DNA from: Bolinopsis microptera
Taxonomy: Eukaryota; Ctenophora; Tentaculata; Lobata; Bolinopsidae
Direction: 5' to 3'
Assembly (NCBI RefSeq): GCF_026151205.1
Contig: NC_087080.1
Coordinates: 4,443,096 to 4,507,095, forward strand
Length of the DNA stretch: 64,000 nucleotides
Both the position numbers and the translations under genes were made by a program. The notes beneath the pieces were generated by a model. It made no database searches, was not told where the DNA came from, and saw nothing but the letters and a program-made list of their open reading frames with translations. Shown here piece by piece: positions 1 to 11,461 of this stretch. The first letter of the stretch is position 1. Every line of letters starts with the position of its first letter.

Positions 1-315
1 AACCCCAATCCGGTCGGTTCCTATAATCCCGCCCGCGTGTTGATCAACACGCAAGTTGGCAGAATAACTTATATTACGATTATCGTTTTTTGTGATAGGA
101 GGGGTCCCTCCCTATCAAATTTCAAAATATTACATAACTTTCCTGGAACAGAACAAAAGGAATTATCTTTATTAAGTAATAATATCCTTATCAGTTATCA
201 TGTCCTCATTGCTTAATAGCACTTTTAGTACTTAGTATTCAGCAACGTGCACTAATATATATAATAATATAAGCTAGTGTAGAAATTTCTAGAATATCCT
301 AATTAATGAAGCTCC
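1..315. repeat. 315-bp direct repeat, copy 1
   Basis: Positions 1-315 recur at 1463-1777 with the same length and no difference that I could see. The copies are 1462 bp apart. The first starts at the window edge, so the true repeat may be longer. The arrangement could be LTRs of a short non-autonomous retroelement or two units of a longer tandem repeat. I see no clear TG...CA ends, primer-binding site or coding interior, so I leave it as a direct repeat. Confidence 0.85.
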
Positions 316-740
316 GAGTCGTTCTCGAGACGTACCTCCTGTATCGAGAGCTCCCGCTTCCGAGCTCGTGTTGCAAAGGGGAGGCCTGCCTTCCAAGATC
401 ACATTACCGGGGGAAACCTCGAGTCCAGAATTGTGTATCGATGGGTAGGTGCGGACTTCGAAAAACCAAAAAAATATTTTCGGCTAATAATGAACAGGGT
501 AGCCTGAATCGTGGAAAAAAGTGGTTTTCAGAAAAACTTTGAAAAATTTTACTTAAAAGTTTTCGGTCCGAGTCGTTCTCGAGACGTACCTCCTGTATCG
601 AGAGCTCCCGCTTCCGAGCTCGTGTTGCAAAGGGGAGGCCTGCCTTCCGAGATCGCATTACCGGGGGAAACCTTGAGTCCAGAATACAGAATAGTGTATC
701 GAGGGGTAGGTGCGGACTTAGAAAAAACCGGAAAATATTT
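314..740. repeat. tandem duplication of about 170 bp (314-480 and 568-740)
   Basis: The block beginning CCGAGTCGTTCTCGAGACG at 314 is repeated at 568, an offset of 254 bp, and stays similar up to the GGGTAGGTGCGGACTT stretch. It lies between the two 315-bp direct repeats. The short ORFs over it on both strands differ between the copies and look non-coding. Confidence 0.75.
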
Positions 741-1333
741 TGGGCCACCTCCCTGGGCTAGCCCCCGGCTATAATCGCAAAATTGGCAGTATTTAATCTT
801 CTGATTATGAAATACGAAATATGAAGGTCACGTGTTCAGGGTTTAATTAGCTCATTACTGCAATCATGTGACTCAGCTCTAGACGCCAGACGGTGATTAG
901 TACTGTACTAGACAGTGCCTGCTTACGAACAACCTTATTAAGCACCTCTGGTTGTAAGTCACGTGACCCAATGATACTCAGACTTGCATGAAAAAAGGGA
1001 ATTCGCACAAACGCGCTCAATCAGGGCCGGGGTCTGGCAGCATATGCCAATTAGATATCATTTCTGATTATTACTCGTCTAGTGTCGTGACTCGTGTCTA
1101 CTCGTGTTACATTGTGTCTGCTACGTACTGCTTGTTTAAGCAATGTCTAGTAGTAGATAGGAAGATTTGTAAAAAAACTATATCTGTTCGGACGTTGAAG
1201 CCGCCCTAAGTCGAGTCGAGTAGTAGTAAATCTAAAACATCGTCCGTCTGCTTGTTCTACTCAGAAGAAAATGGGATCCCTTATGCAAGCTGCAAGAAGT
1301 GCTCGATGAAGATTAGGCGTGGAAAGGAAGGAA

Positions 1334-1462
1334 ATTTTCCGGCAACATCCGGCAAAATCCGGCTGCCTTTTATTTCACTCTGAAACCACCGGTTCCGGTC
1401 CGGCAAAATCCGGCTTGCCGGATTTGAGATCCAAATCCGGCTGAATCCGGTCCGACAGCCAA
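1334..1462. repeat. CCGG-rich short repeats
   Basis: Short ATCCGGC and CCGGATT words are repeated about ten times, leading directly into the second 315-bp repeat, whose own start also carries AATCCGG. This may be the sub-terminal part of the same mobile element. Confidence 0.5.
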
Positions 1463-1777
1463 AACCCCAATCCGGTCGGTTCCTATAATCCCGCCCGCGT
1501 GTTGATCAACACGCAAGTTGGCAGAATAACTTATATTACGATTATCGTTTTTTGTGATAGGAGGGGTCCCTCCCTATCAAATTTCAAAATATTACATAAC
1601 TTTCCTGGAACAGAACAAAAGGAATTATCTTTATTAAGTAATAATATCCTTATCAGTTATCATGTCCTCATTGCTTAATAGCACTTTTAGTACTTAGTAT
1701 TCAGCAACGTGCACTAATATATATAATAATATAAGCTAGTGTAGAAATTTCTAGAATATCCTAATTAATGAAGCTCC
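1463..1777. repeat. 315-bp direct repeat, copy 2
   Basis: Second copy of the sequence at 1-315. The following sequence differs (CGAGTCG after copy 1, AAGATG after copy 2), which fixes the right boundary. Confidence 0.85.
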
Positions 1778-1837
1778 AAGATGATCTACGAGGGTCTAAA
1801 CTTTCTATTATATGTCTGACATCGTACTTCGTAGCAG

Positions 1838-1945
1838 TGGCGTAACGAAAGGCCCTGCTGACCCCGCTGTGCAGGGGGGCGCCGTCTTAGGGGGGCGCCA
1901 AATCGTCGTTTGAATGTGGGACAATTTCGAAAACTTAACTAAAGT
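1838..1945 (-). mobile_element. end fragment of a TIR element (AGTGGCGTAAC family)
   Basis: This stretch starts with AGTGGCGTAAC and ends with a GTGGGACAATTTCGAAAACTT block. The same arrangement, reverse-complemented, forms the right end of the element at 29203-30014, so this is a solo end of the same family. It is interrupted by a G-run and GGCGCC palindromes. Confidence 0.6.
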
Positions 1946-1949
1946 ACTA

Positions 1950-3055
1950 GCCAGCGCTAGCCAGCGCTAGCCAGCGCTGGCCAGCGCTAGCTGACGAGTA
2001 ATATCGCAACTATATTGCGCTGGCCAGCGCTGGCTAAAGAGTAATACTAATATCGAGCGTGCTAAATCACTATACAGTCGATCTTCGAGATTGTTCTAAA
2101 AGGGCCCCCGATGGTTGTAACCAACTTCAATCGATGCAATGTATTTTCGAACGCTAATTCCGAATCAACCCCCATGACATAGGGTTAAAATGCTCTCCTG
2201 ACGAGATATTGGCGAAAAACTGTATCGATCACGTGATATGACCGTATAAGGAAGTTAGTCTAATTTCTCGTTAGGGTTAGGGTTTCAGCATATGTTTTTG
2301 TTAAGGATTGGGTTAGGGTTAGGGTTGGGATCAGATTAGAGGGTTAGGGTTTCGAAAAGTCGTTCAGAACCAGCTAGAGTCAGAGAATTGGTTAAAAAAG
2401 TCACGTGACAGTCGAGTGTAATTCTGTAAAGTGATTAATCATCATCCGAGTAATATCGCAAGTATATGATTTTGATACATTACGCTGGCTAGCGCTGGCT
2501 AGCGCTGGTTAGCGCTGGTTAGCGCTGGCTAGCGCTGGTTAGCGCTGGCTAGCGCTGGTTAGCGCTGGTTAGCGCTGGTTAGCGCTGGTTAGCGCTGGTT
2601 AGCGCTGGTTAGCGCTGGTTAGCGCTGGTTAGCGCTGGCTAGCGCTGGCCAGCGCTAGCTGACGAGTAATAGCGCAAAAATTTTGCGCTGGATATCGATG
2701 GCCAGCGCTGGCCAGCGCTAGTTGTCGCTATCCAGCGCTAGTTGTCGCTATCCAGCGCTAGTTATCGAACTGTTTTCTGCGATGGCCAGTTGCGCTGGCC
2801 ATCGCAAACTATCGCGTGCGACAGTGTCGCATAGCCAGCGACAACTAGCGCTGGATAGCGACAACTAGCGCTGGATGGCGACAACTAGCGCTGGATGGCG
2901 ACAACTAGCGCTGGATAGCGACAATTATCGAACATATATATTTTGCGCTGGCCAGCGTTATCCAGCGCTGGATAGCGACAACTAGCGCTGGATGGCGACA
3001 ACTAGCGCTGGATAGCGCTAGTTGTCGCCATCCAGCGCTGGTTGTCGCGTTTTGA
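1950..3055. repeat. AGCGCT-rich satellite block with 10-bp and 20-bp units in both orientations
   Basis: From about 2483 to 2660 the unit is a 10-mer of the form TTAGCGCTGG or CTAGCGCTGG repeated about 17 times. On both sides, related 20-mers (CCAGCGCTAGTTGTCGCTAT type) run in one orientation up to about 2770 and in the opposite orientation from about 2830, so 2640-3050 is a large imperfect palindrome. Each unit is centred on the self-complementary AGCGCT. A similar shorter stretch lies at 1950-2035. The one ORF across it (2905-3090, minus) is a repeat artefact. Confidence 0.85.
2140..2360. repeat. dispersed repeat with CACGTGA and TTAGGG-like tail, copy 1
   Basis: The order is an ATTCCGAATCA...CCCCCATGACATAGGG block, then ATCACGTGATATGACC, then several GTTAGGGTTAGGGTT stretches to about 2350. 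The same order occurs at 5590-5800 and a shorter head at about 10616. The TTAGGG words are degenerate and internal, so this is not a telomere. Confidence 0.6.
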
Positions 3056-3087
3056 CTATCGCAAAAGAACCACTTTTTTAACTGATT

Positions 3088-3312
3088 CAAATGCTTTAAT
3101 GGCCTTCAAATCAGCATGAAAAAATCGAAAATTGGCCAAGGAATAAGAATTTTAGTACCCAAAATTTGGACCCCCAAGTGGTGTCAAAAACGCGAATTAA
3201 ATAGGTAATAATTATTTTCACTGGGAGACTTTAGGGTAGGAAACTGATCCGGCCACCAAAGAGCCTTGACACCAGTCTTAAAGGTTTGACGGGTTCCTGC
3301 TAGTAAGTTATA
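3088..3312 (-). repeat. TGGTGTCA-family dispersed repeat, copy 1
   Basis: Reverse-orientation member of a family of about 250 bp that recurs at least six more times in the window (about 30113, 31253, 36100, 43025, 45465 split, and 61795 reversed). Shared landmarks are the GGCCAAGGAATAAGAA block, the CCCCCAAGTGGTGTCAAAAA block and the terminal GGGTTCCTGCTAGTAA. No coding capacity. Confidence 0.75.
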
Positions 3313-4902
3313 ATATACATAGGACATATGTCATTTTAGCACATATTAAGTATCAATAGTTAGTAGTTACAGTACTTTAAGATGCCCAGCCAGAAGAGGA
3401 CGCTAACTTTCCTGTGCCCCGTCAGCGTTTATTAAGCCAGCAGAGTAGCAGGGAATATTCTAGAACTTCTAGATTAATGAAGGTCCAGAACCACCTGGCA
3501 GCTTGATATGCAACCTCTGGCTGCATATTCATGCAATCGCATCAACATTGCAATTGCATTTTCTTCATCTGCATTTCATGTTCGTCGTCTTTTGTCTCCT
3601 GTTTATATTTTCCATTTGTTTTTATTTGATTTTGATTCAATGGCTGCGAACTCTGAAAGAGACTCTCTTCGGGTAAGTTTTTTTTATAAGCGATCCATTT
3701 TTTCGTGCGGCATCGTTAACCTAACTTGACTTGTAATTTGACTTTTTTGCTTAATATTTATAGAAATGTGGAAACTAAAGCCAAAAGACCACTAAAAATG
3801 AAGAAAACTCCCCACATCTCAGTTCGCGATTTTCGCAAAAGTGACTTCACCAAAAAGTCCGGGATCCCCTCAAAAGTTTGGTCACGGGTCCTAGTTTGTT
3901 GGTCAACTGCTATGTCAGAATCAAGTTTCACAAAAATTTCAGGCTGAAGCCCCTCCCCCCCCTCCCTTTAAATCAAATCACTGGGCCCATAATGGCACCC
4001 TCTTTGTAATGATTGTACTACTACGTAACGTCATCCTGCTACAAAATACAAACCGGAAAATTCTACAAAAGCGTTTTAAAATTCTGATCTGCATTCATCT
4101 TAAAATCTTCTTCGCACTTTTCCCTCGACCAATGAAAGAAGCCTCCTTGATCACGTGTAATAGAGTGAGCCAGATGGCTGGGACAGAGGATTCAACTCAA
4201 AATGTAGGTTTAGCTAGATTACCATGTCACGTGATCCATGAGACCTGAGTCACGTGTTACCATGGCAACTATGGTAACAGAGCTATAACAGTCCACTAAA
4301 ATTGAGTTTTAGAAGCTCTGTGAATGACGTATCGCGTTAACAATGACTCAGCTGCACTTGTTGTGGCAACAGATGGTTGATTCGAAATTGAGAAAGGCCC
4401 TTGCTGCCGAAAATTGCCACCGTTTAGCCAAAAGTCGTATATATTTCACGACAAAAAAGAGCAAAATGATATCATTCTGAAGTGGTAGAGAACGTGACCG
4501 GAAAGCAGCTCCATTGTGATGGATTTGACATCGCTATTTATCGGGTTTTAAAACTTTTAAAGGTTCACGTCAAATAAATACTTGTCAATAAACGACTTGC
4601 ATTAAATGGTTTATTTTGGGCTTTGGAAGTGTCGTAACTACCCAGACAACTGAAGTAAAGGAACTGAAGTAAGGGAAGTAAAGGAACTCCAGACTACAAT
4701 TTAAGGCGTAAAACACTCCACTGCTCGAGTATACTCTTCAATATGTAAAAATATCCGCATTATTAACACCATCTTGTCGTGAATATACTATACTAAGAGA
4801 AAGAACATGATAAATAACTTAATAGAAGCACATGTGAACAAGATTATGATTTACTATCTTTGGCGAGGGGACTAAGATAGAAAACAGTATCAACAACAAA
4901 TA
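3313..4902. other. no gene recognised; one possible tiny spliced leader exon
   Basis: The only gene-like signal is an ATG at 3640 followed by 11 codons and a good donor (GGTAAGT at 3672), with a plausible acceptor (TTTATAG) at about 3764. The joined frame stops four codons later, so it is probably a transposon remnant or chance. An X-box-like palindrome, GTTACCATGGCAAC, lies at 4256-4269 directly after TCACGT. Otherwise AT-rich intergenic DNA. Confidence 0.4.
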
Positions 4903-4949
4903 ATGATAAGTATAACAAATCTGATACAAAAAGGAGAAACTGGGACTAA

Positions 4950-5115
4950 CTCAATGTTTCGAGACAATTTTCTTCGAGGCATGTTAAAATGTCTCGATGG
5001 AGACGCATGTCGAGACAAGTCAAAACGTCTTGATGGAGACACATATCAAGACATGTTAAAATGTCTCGATGGAGACGAATATCGAGACAAGTCAAAATAT
5101 CTTGATATGATAGAT
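4950..5115. repeat. 36-bp minisatellite, about 4 units
   Basis: A unit of the form GTCTCGATGGAGACG...CAAGTCAAAA is repeated with a 36-bp period. Because 36 is a multiple of three, one plus-strand frame (4903-5142) stays open and reads as 12-residue repeats (LDGDxxxDxxKx). No start context, splice signal or neighbouring exon supports translation. Confidence 0.7.
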
Positions 5116-5142
5116 CAGACGCATATTGTATTGTTTTGGTAA

Positions 5143-8100
5143 GTTACTCGCATTCGGCATTGTCAACGCACCATTATTTTATTATCTGCACAATGTAAAA
5201 TATTCAGTAAGCTAAAGCTAAAAAGGCTTCGCTACTAAATTACCTTTCGTCGCCTTTGCCTGAGAGGAGTAATTATACTCAAAGGAAAATAGCTTTGTGC
5301 TCGTCCAAGGGTAGAGGCATTTTCACCGCGAATAATATTTTCATAAAGTTTACTAACCCTGCCCTAACAATACGGAAACGTGATTCGTGAATAAACTTTA
5401 CAACACTTGTTAAACCTGTCGCTAAATAATATCAGGTTAGTAATTTTTCGTGGCCGAATCTCTTTATAGTTTACAAAGTTCTTTACCAATTTTTAAACTA
5501 AAATGTCTCGCTCCCACTAAATCGCTCGCCCCAATTGAAAAACAAATCTTGTGAAAAGGCCCTAATGGGTATAAAGCTAGGCTCTTTCGGTGTATATTTA
5601 GACGCTGATTCCGAATCACCCCATGACGTAGGGTAAAATTAATGCTTTCCTGCAGAGTTATGGTCATAAATTGGATTGGTCACGTGACATGCTAGTTAAA
5701 CACGAATTTGATTGTTTAGGGCTCGGGTTAGGGTTAGAGTTATGGTTAGGGTTATGGAATATGAATAGCTTTGGGGTTATAATTAGGATTAGGGTTTATG
5801 TAAAACTGTTTTGTTCGGCTGCAAAACCATAAAAACCAAAGTCACGCGAAAATTTAAGGCTAGCGAATTAGTAAAAGCCAAAATGTCTGGAATCAATAAC
5901 GTATATTATAGTAGAATATCATTATTTTGAAGCTGTAAAGCAAATGATATTTACAAGTTCATGTTTAATTATGAGCGCATGGTGACATTTACAGTCCCAA
6001 GATGTGCTCATCTGTGATCAGAAAATTAATAATTACGCCCGGCATGCGACAGAAGAAGGAGAGAGGTTGCAGCTTTACTTATTTTACTAATACTTTATAA
6101 ACTCCGTGACCGGCGTGACTGTCCACTAAGTAGCACTAAATCGCGCCTTTCAACTTGAAAACGCTCCATGATGGAAATTCCTTTAGACTGACTCATGCAT
6201 TTACAATTTAGTAAGAATGATGTAATTACAATGCAGGTATTACAGTATGGTCGAATGCAAACCTTATAATATGTTATACACTACTATACGTGAGTCACGT
6301 GACATGACATGTGTTGCCATGAGGACACATGTGACGTGTCACGGTGTTGTCATGACAACACGAGTCTGTTAGATATCACATACAGTATAATATAAAATTG
6401 CCCGGATCCAGCTTGATTAATAAAACAATCACGACTCACGCTGCTTAAAATGATTAAATTGCTGTCTCTCTCACTCCCCTGTTGCATCGACAATAGGTCT
6501 GCATCACAACACACTAAAGCATTTCTTTGAAGTATGTATGTTTAAGTGAGAGATTCCTGTAAAACCACAAGGACAAGGTGGGGTTATAAAGGAATCTAAT
6601 AAAAATGAAGGAAGCTTAATAGACAAAATTTCATAAAGATTAAAGGGTTTTTGTGACCAACACTTTCAGATTAGTTGGTACTTTGGTAATAGATAAAATG
6701 GCCATTACTTTGATCAAAGAATTAAACTGTTTAACACGAACATCTTCCATATCTATTGCTGAGTCCTGGTGCATCGGCTATAATGATCGAATATGCAACC
6801 AATGACCAATATCACAAATCATACGCCTGAAATCTGAACTTAATTACAAATTTTGAATCTTGATGCTAAATATTCTAAAGCTAAATAACAGCTATAATAA
6901 GCTTCTACAATGAATGTGCATGAGGATACCTGACTGTCCTGACTGTATGCTAATGTAACAGTTTTAAATAGCCATTGCAACTTTATAAGTTTATAACAAG
7001 TCGCTGTCAGCTCTAGAGATTGTGATAGTTGAAAGTTACCCCCTCACAAAAAGGGACATCCAAAAAGGCAGCGAATCCAATTTCAATTAACCTAGACGTG
7101 AGATCGAAGCTAAGATATTTAAAACATTTAAAACCACGGACATGGACACGTCTTGTTAGACTGATTGTGCTCTCCCCTGCTTTTAGGGAATTACCGGGTT
7201 GCAGCTGACAGTCCCACTCCTACTAGTCGTGTTACCATGGAAACAAAACCCCTTCTTTTTGAGTCTCCAATCTATTCAGAACCCTCTGTATAATAGTAAT
7301 ACCCCGCTGAAGTACAAAACGAAGAATATGCCAACTTCAATTCCAAGATACCAGTGTTACTAGTACACAATACTACCCGTAATCACAATCATGTGTATTT
7401 TATAACGTCCTCACGCACTAATAGGTCTATTGTTCTATGGAGATGCAATAACATAATGGAAACTAAAAGTTGTGTTACCATGGAAACAAAACCCTCTGCC
7501 TAGCTGAATAGTTTACTCGACCAATTTGTTCCAACATAGAATATAAACCGAACCCGTTTAGCATGTTCATGATTCCAGCAGTACTATTGTTTAGTTAGAA
7601 ACTATAAATACCGCAGAGCACCAACCATCACCAAATGGTTGCACGTATAAGATGTATTCTGATCGTCCAGTTGATTCCATCCTTGTCTGTAAACCGATCC
7701 CGAACACTTATTCAAAGTTAACACTATTCAAACGTTGATTATAATACTTCAATATTAATCGCATTTTATAGGAACACATAGCACCCCTTGTCATGCATAA
7801 TCTTATGGTTATTTATTCAAAGCATAAAACCAATACATGCGTCGTGCAGTCTAAAAGTAAATCAATCACATCGTTTGATAAACCGATATAAAAGGTAATT
7901 ATTGGTTTCGATTCACCACAAAAGCTTATAAACATGACTTCAAAAGCAGTTTTACCGGACAATTGGCCGTAATGAATTTAAAACGCATGTGTCCATCATT
8001 TGGCGGGTCAGCACACAATTTACGGTATAAGAATTAGAATATCACAGAAACTGGAAGTGGTAGATCGTAAACTTATAATATAGATTATAGAGTGCCATTT

Positions 8101-8653
8101 TGTGATTTAATAACTGTAGCACTAGTAGAGAACATCTCTCGTAACTATTTAATCACAACTATTTAACAGTTATCTCGTAAGTTAATCACACTAACCCACT
8201 CTGGGAAATAGTTTATTTTCACACGGTTATTTTTATTATTTTTATTATATATAAGCTCATAATCTTTTGACTTTTCGAGAGGAATGTGATACGGAAAAGG
8301 GAGTTAAGTAGGAGAATGAATCAAAAGTAAAAACGTTGAGGGAAGTAAACAGTAAAAAGTTAAAACTAGTGAACGAAAGTAAACAGAAGACAGTAAAGAA
8401 GTAAAAGAAATTACTGATAAATTTAAATTGGTATTGGTAGTAGTGATTAACAATTAACATTAAACTACACCGCAGTTATTATAAGAGTATAAGAGTATAA
8501 GGAAAGATACAAAAAAGTATTAAAGAAGCTATTATAAAGGAGAAATTCAACACTGATTGGTAATTATTAAGTATCTACCAGATACTAACGGAAACTTAAT
8601 AGTAAACTGATAAAATTACCATTTTAAAATTATATAGAACCTTTTAGATAAGA
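5143..8653. other. intergenic DNA without recognisable gene
   Basis: AT-rich sequence with only short chance ORFs. It contains the second copy of the CACGTGA/TTAGGG repeat (5590-5800), two exact GTTACCATGGAAAC palindromes at 7231-7244 and 7474-7487, and several CACGTG words. I see no splice-bounded coding segment. Confidence 0.6.
5590..5800. repeat. dispersed repeat with CACGTGA and TTAGGG-like tail, copy 2
   Basis: Parallel to 2140-2360: the ATTCCGAATCACCCCATGAC block, then GGTCACGTGACATG, then degenerate TTAGGG words (GGGTTAGGGTTAGAGTT). Confidence 0.6.
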
Positions 8654-9089
8654 CCGGTCTGGGGTTTAGGCTACCGAACAGGAAACAGTCTGGAGTTTAG
8701 GCTGCCGAACAGAAAACGGTCTGGGGTTTAGGCTGCCGAACAGGAAACGGTCTGGGGTTTAGGCTGCCGAACAGGAAACAGTCTGGAGTTTAGGCTGCCG
8801 AACAGAAACGGTATGGGTTTAGGCTGCCGAACAGGAAACGGTCTGGGGTTTAGGCTGCCGAACAGGAAAGGGTCTGGGGTTTAGGCTGCCGAACAGGAAA
8901 CAGTATAGGGTTTAGGCTGCCGAACAGGAAACGGTATAGGGTTTAGGCTGCCGAACAGGAAACGGTATAGGGTTTAGGCTGCCGAACAGGAAACAGTCTG
9001 GGGTTTATGCTGCCGAACAGGAAACGGTCTGGGGGTTAGGCTGCCGAACAGGAAACGGTCTGGGGTTTAGGCTGCCGAACAGGAAACGG
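8654..9089. repeat. 31-bp minisatellite, 14 units
   Basis: The unit reads approximately GGTTTAGGCTGCCGAACAGG followed by AAACGGTCTGG. I count 14 occurrences of the CCGAACAG core. Units differ by point changes (CGGTCTGGG, CAGTCTGGA, CGGTATAGG) and one or two small indels. The variant types are mixed along the array, suggesting repeated slippage or exchange. Confidence 0.95.
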
Positions 9090-11253
9090 TAGGATGTCAA
9101 CCTTTTTCTCCGATTTGCCGGAATCTGACTAGGGGATATGTTAAAGAGGATTCAGGGTCGAAGGTAAAGGAGTATACTATATCTCTGCATGTCTTGTTTT
9201 CTTCAGAAAAACGCAAGAGTTCGGGTTTGTTCTGGAGACAAGGGAACTGCTGACGGGTGTGCATTTGTCGAAAGGAAATGAATTTAGTGTCGCCGGGGAA
9301 AACTGAGTTTAGCTGTTCATTTTTCTTTAATAAGTAGACCATTTAGCCTCACAACTTTGACACGCGTCACTGACGCGTGTCACGCGTGTTATATATTGTG
9401 AACTCTGTTTGCGGTTTGCCGGAACAAATGCAAGAGAAAAAAAGCTTAACTGTAAGAGTTTTGAAATTTCAGGTTAATATCACACTGTTGTAATGACCCG
9501 GCATTTTGATTTGATTTGAAACTTTCATCAAATAATACAGAATTATACAACAACAACAAGATACAAGGGCATACCTCTCCCGCAAGTTGGACGGCCTAAG
9601 GTACTGAACCCCTTTTCAGTTATAAAGTATAACCCTAAGCCACTCTGTCTGAGGCACTATGTACTAGCTGTAGAGTGTAGGGGGTTAGTCCTACTAGCCA
9701 GAGAGTGTGTATCACCAGCCGAAGCTGTACCAAATCACAGCTTGAATATACAACAAGGGAACTTCAATTAAATCAAATGGTGGCAAAGATCCTTTAGGCT
9801 CTGAAAATGCTGGGGCTGGTTAGGGCAGGCACAAGTAAGCATAATTTGACTGTACTATATGATTGGGGAAACCAGTAACATCCATGTTAGACCATATTAT
9901 GTGCTCTGGACTCTTACTCTGGCCATATTATACCAAGAAGATAAAAAGTTTTCCTGTAGAGTTTTGAAATTCCAGGTTAACATCAAAAAGCACCCATGAA
10001 CTAAACACAAATAAAACTCAGCCGGAGACCACTATAATATATGCTCATATCATTTCCACAACTATAAAAGTTGTCTCCATTAAAGTTTTATTTGTGTTAT
10101 CCTCGTGACATCTCCTTATCGGCAGTCGCATTACCGCATTGCATTACATCAAAGATATTTCCAATAATCCTGTTATAAAACCACTTCTTCACGTGACACT
10201 GCGGAGGTAGTTACCATGACAACTGGTAGCGTGGGGGTAAAGGGAGGATATTGACAGGTTGACTTTAATTAACTTTGATTCCAAGCACTGTGGTACCGAC
10301 TGGAAAGTTCATTTCGTGGGTTATATTGAAATTGTGGACCATATTCGTATATAGTCACTATATATCGTGTGTCACTATGTTATATAAGTAAAATAGGTTT
10401 TATTGCGAGTAGAGATTGTGTCATTGTCTATAAATAAATTTAATGGCGGGTATACAGACTGTCTAGACAGAGATTTAAATTAATAAGTATAAATTCATTA
10501 GGTAAGTAGATGGAAATTAAAAAGAAAACATAAAACAGTAAATTATCAAGCAGCGACTTATTGGGATCGCCTGGGGATATCATGGAAGAAACCTGTATCA
10601 ATGTATTTTTGGGCACTGAATCCGAATCACCCCCACATAAACATACTTCCCTGAGTTACCTGAGTGTTGCCGGGTTTAGTGTTTTAGCTTACATGAAGAT
10701 GAGTGAAGATATGGCGGAGTGAAATGCTGGACACCGTCCAGTAATCAATGAGGGGAGCAAAAACTGTCGACTTTTATAGCGATAACAAAAAATTACCTGC
10801 AGCTTGCTAGTCTATCTAATCACAAGTCCTGACCCCACGAATAGGCGTTAACACTCACAAATTAAAGGCGACCATGTTATAGTCAAGTTAGTACTAGACT
10901 GCTCATGCTATTATCGTAATAAACGTCAGTTATCGTGCGTTAGAGAGCATTATCTGTTTTTAATGTCAGCATTACGAGTAATACCGAACAATAAGATTTC
11001 GTAATTTTTTACGGAAGCCCCAATATGAGTTATAGCGCTACCTTTCGTCATACGTAAGCAGTGTCAGCATTGATGTTATAATATAAATAGCTTGATGTTA
11101 ACTCTATAATGTGGGAATACAGAGAGGTGTCTTCTTGGGTGAAGGTAAAAGAAATATCAAATTGTTTGAACTTTGAGGATTATGGGATTTAGGTCAAAAC
11201 TAGGCCTAAAAGAAAACTGAATTTTGGGAGCGGGAGGTTGTATTAGAAATCGT
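9090..11253. other. intergenic DNA without recognisable gene
   Basis: Contains a repeated phrase GAGTTTTGAAATTTCAGGTTAA (about 9457, and a close copy at about 9959), a short foldback (10004-10098), and GTTACCATGACAAC at 10210 just after a TCACGTGACA word. The minus-strand ORF at 9097-9342 has no recognisable motif or flanking splice signals. Confidence 0.5.
10004..10098. mobile_element. 95-bp foldback, MITE-like
   Basis: AACACAAATAAAACT at 10004-10018 is the reverse complement of AGTTTTATTTGTGTT at 10084-10098, and the inner sequence carries a partly matching GGAGAC/GTCTCC pair. No coding capacity. Confidence 0.55.
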
Positions 11254-11461
11254 AGAAATGAACTCAAAAATATAATATTTGTTCGTTACTAGGTACGACC
11301 ATCATGTCCAATATTATATTAAATATCGTTGGGAATATCCCCAACCTGTTGTCATCTAATTTGACAGATCTACGCAAATATAAACCCTGCTCCCGCCGGT
11401 AGCGGGATTTATATTTGTAATTGTTTATATTTGTAAATATTATTATTTTGAGTTCATTTCT
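11254..11461. mobile_element. 208-bp MITE-like element with about 27-bp terminal inverted repeats
   Basis: AGAAATGAACTCAAAAATAT at the left end pairs with ATTATTTTGAGTTCATTTCT at the right end. A second nested foldback lies at about 11373-11421 (CAAATATAAACCCTGC with the GCGGGATTTATATTTG side). No ORF; typical of a non-autonomous DNA transposon. Confidence 0.65.

Noticed and set aside
2268-2350. Chromosome-end or fusion signal from TTAGGG words
   Set aside because: Short, degenerate and part of a dispersed repeat with a second copy at 5700-5800.
2905-3090. Minus-strand ORF with repeated residues
   Set aside because: Shadow of the AGCGCT satellite.
3640-3775. Spliced gene start (MAANSERDSLR...)
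   Set aside because: The good donor and acceptor join to a frame that stops after four more codons; no continuation found.
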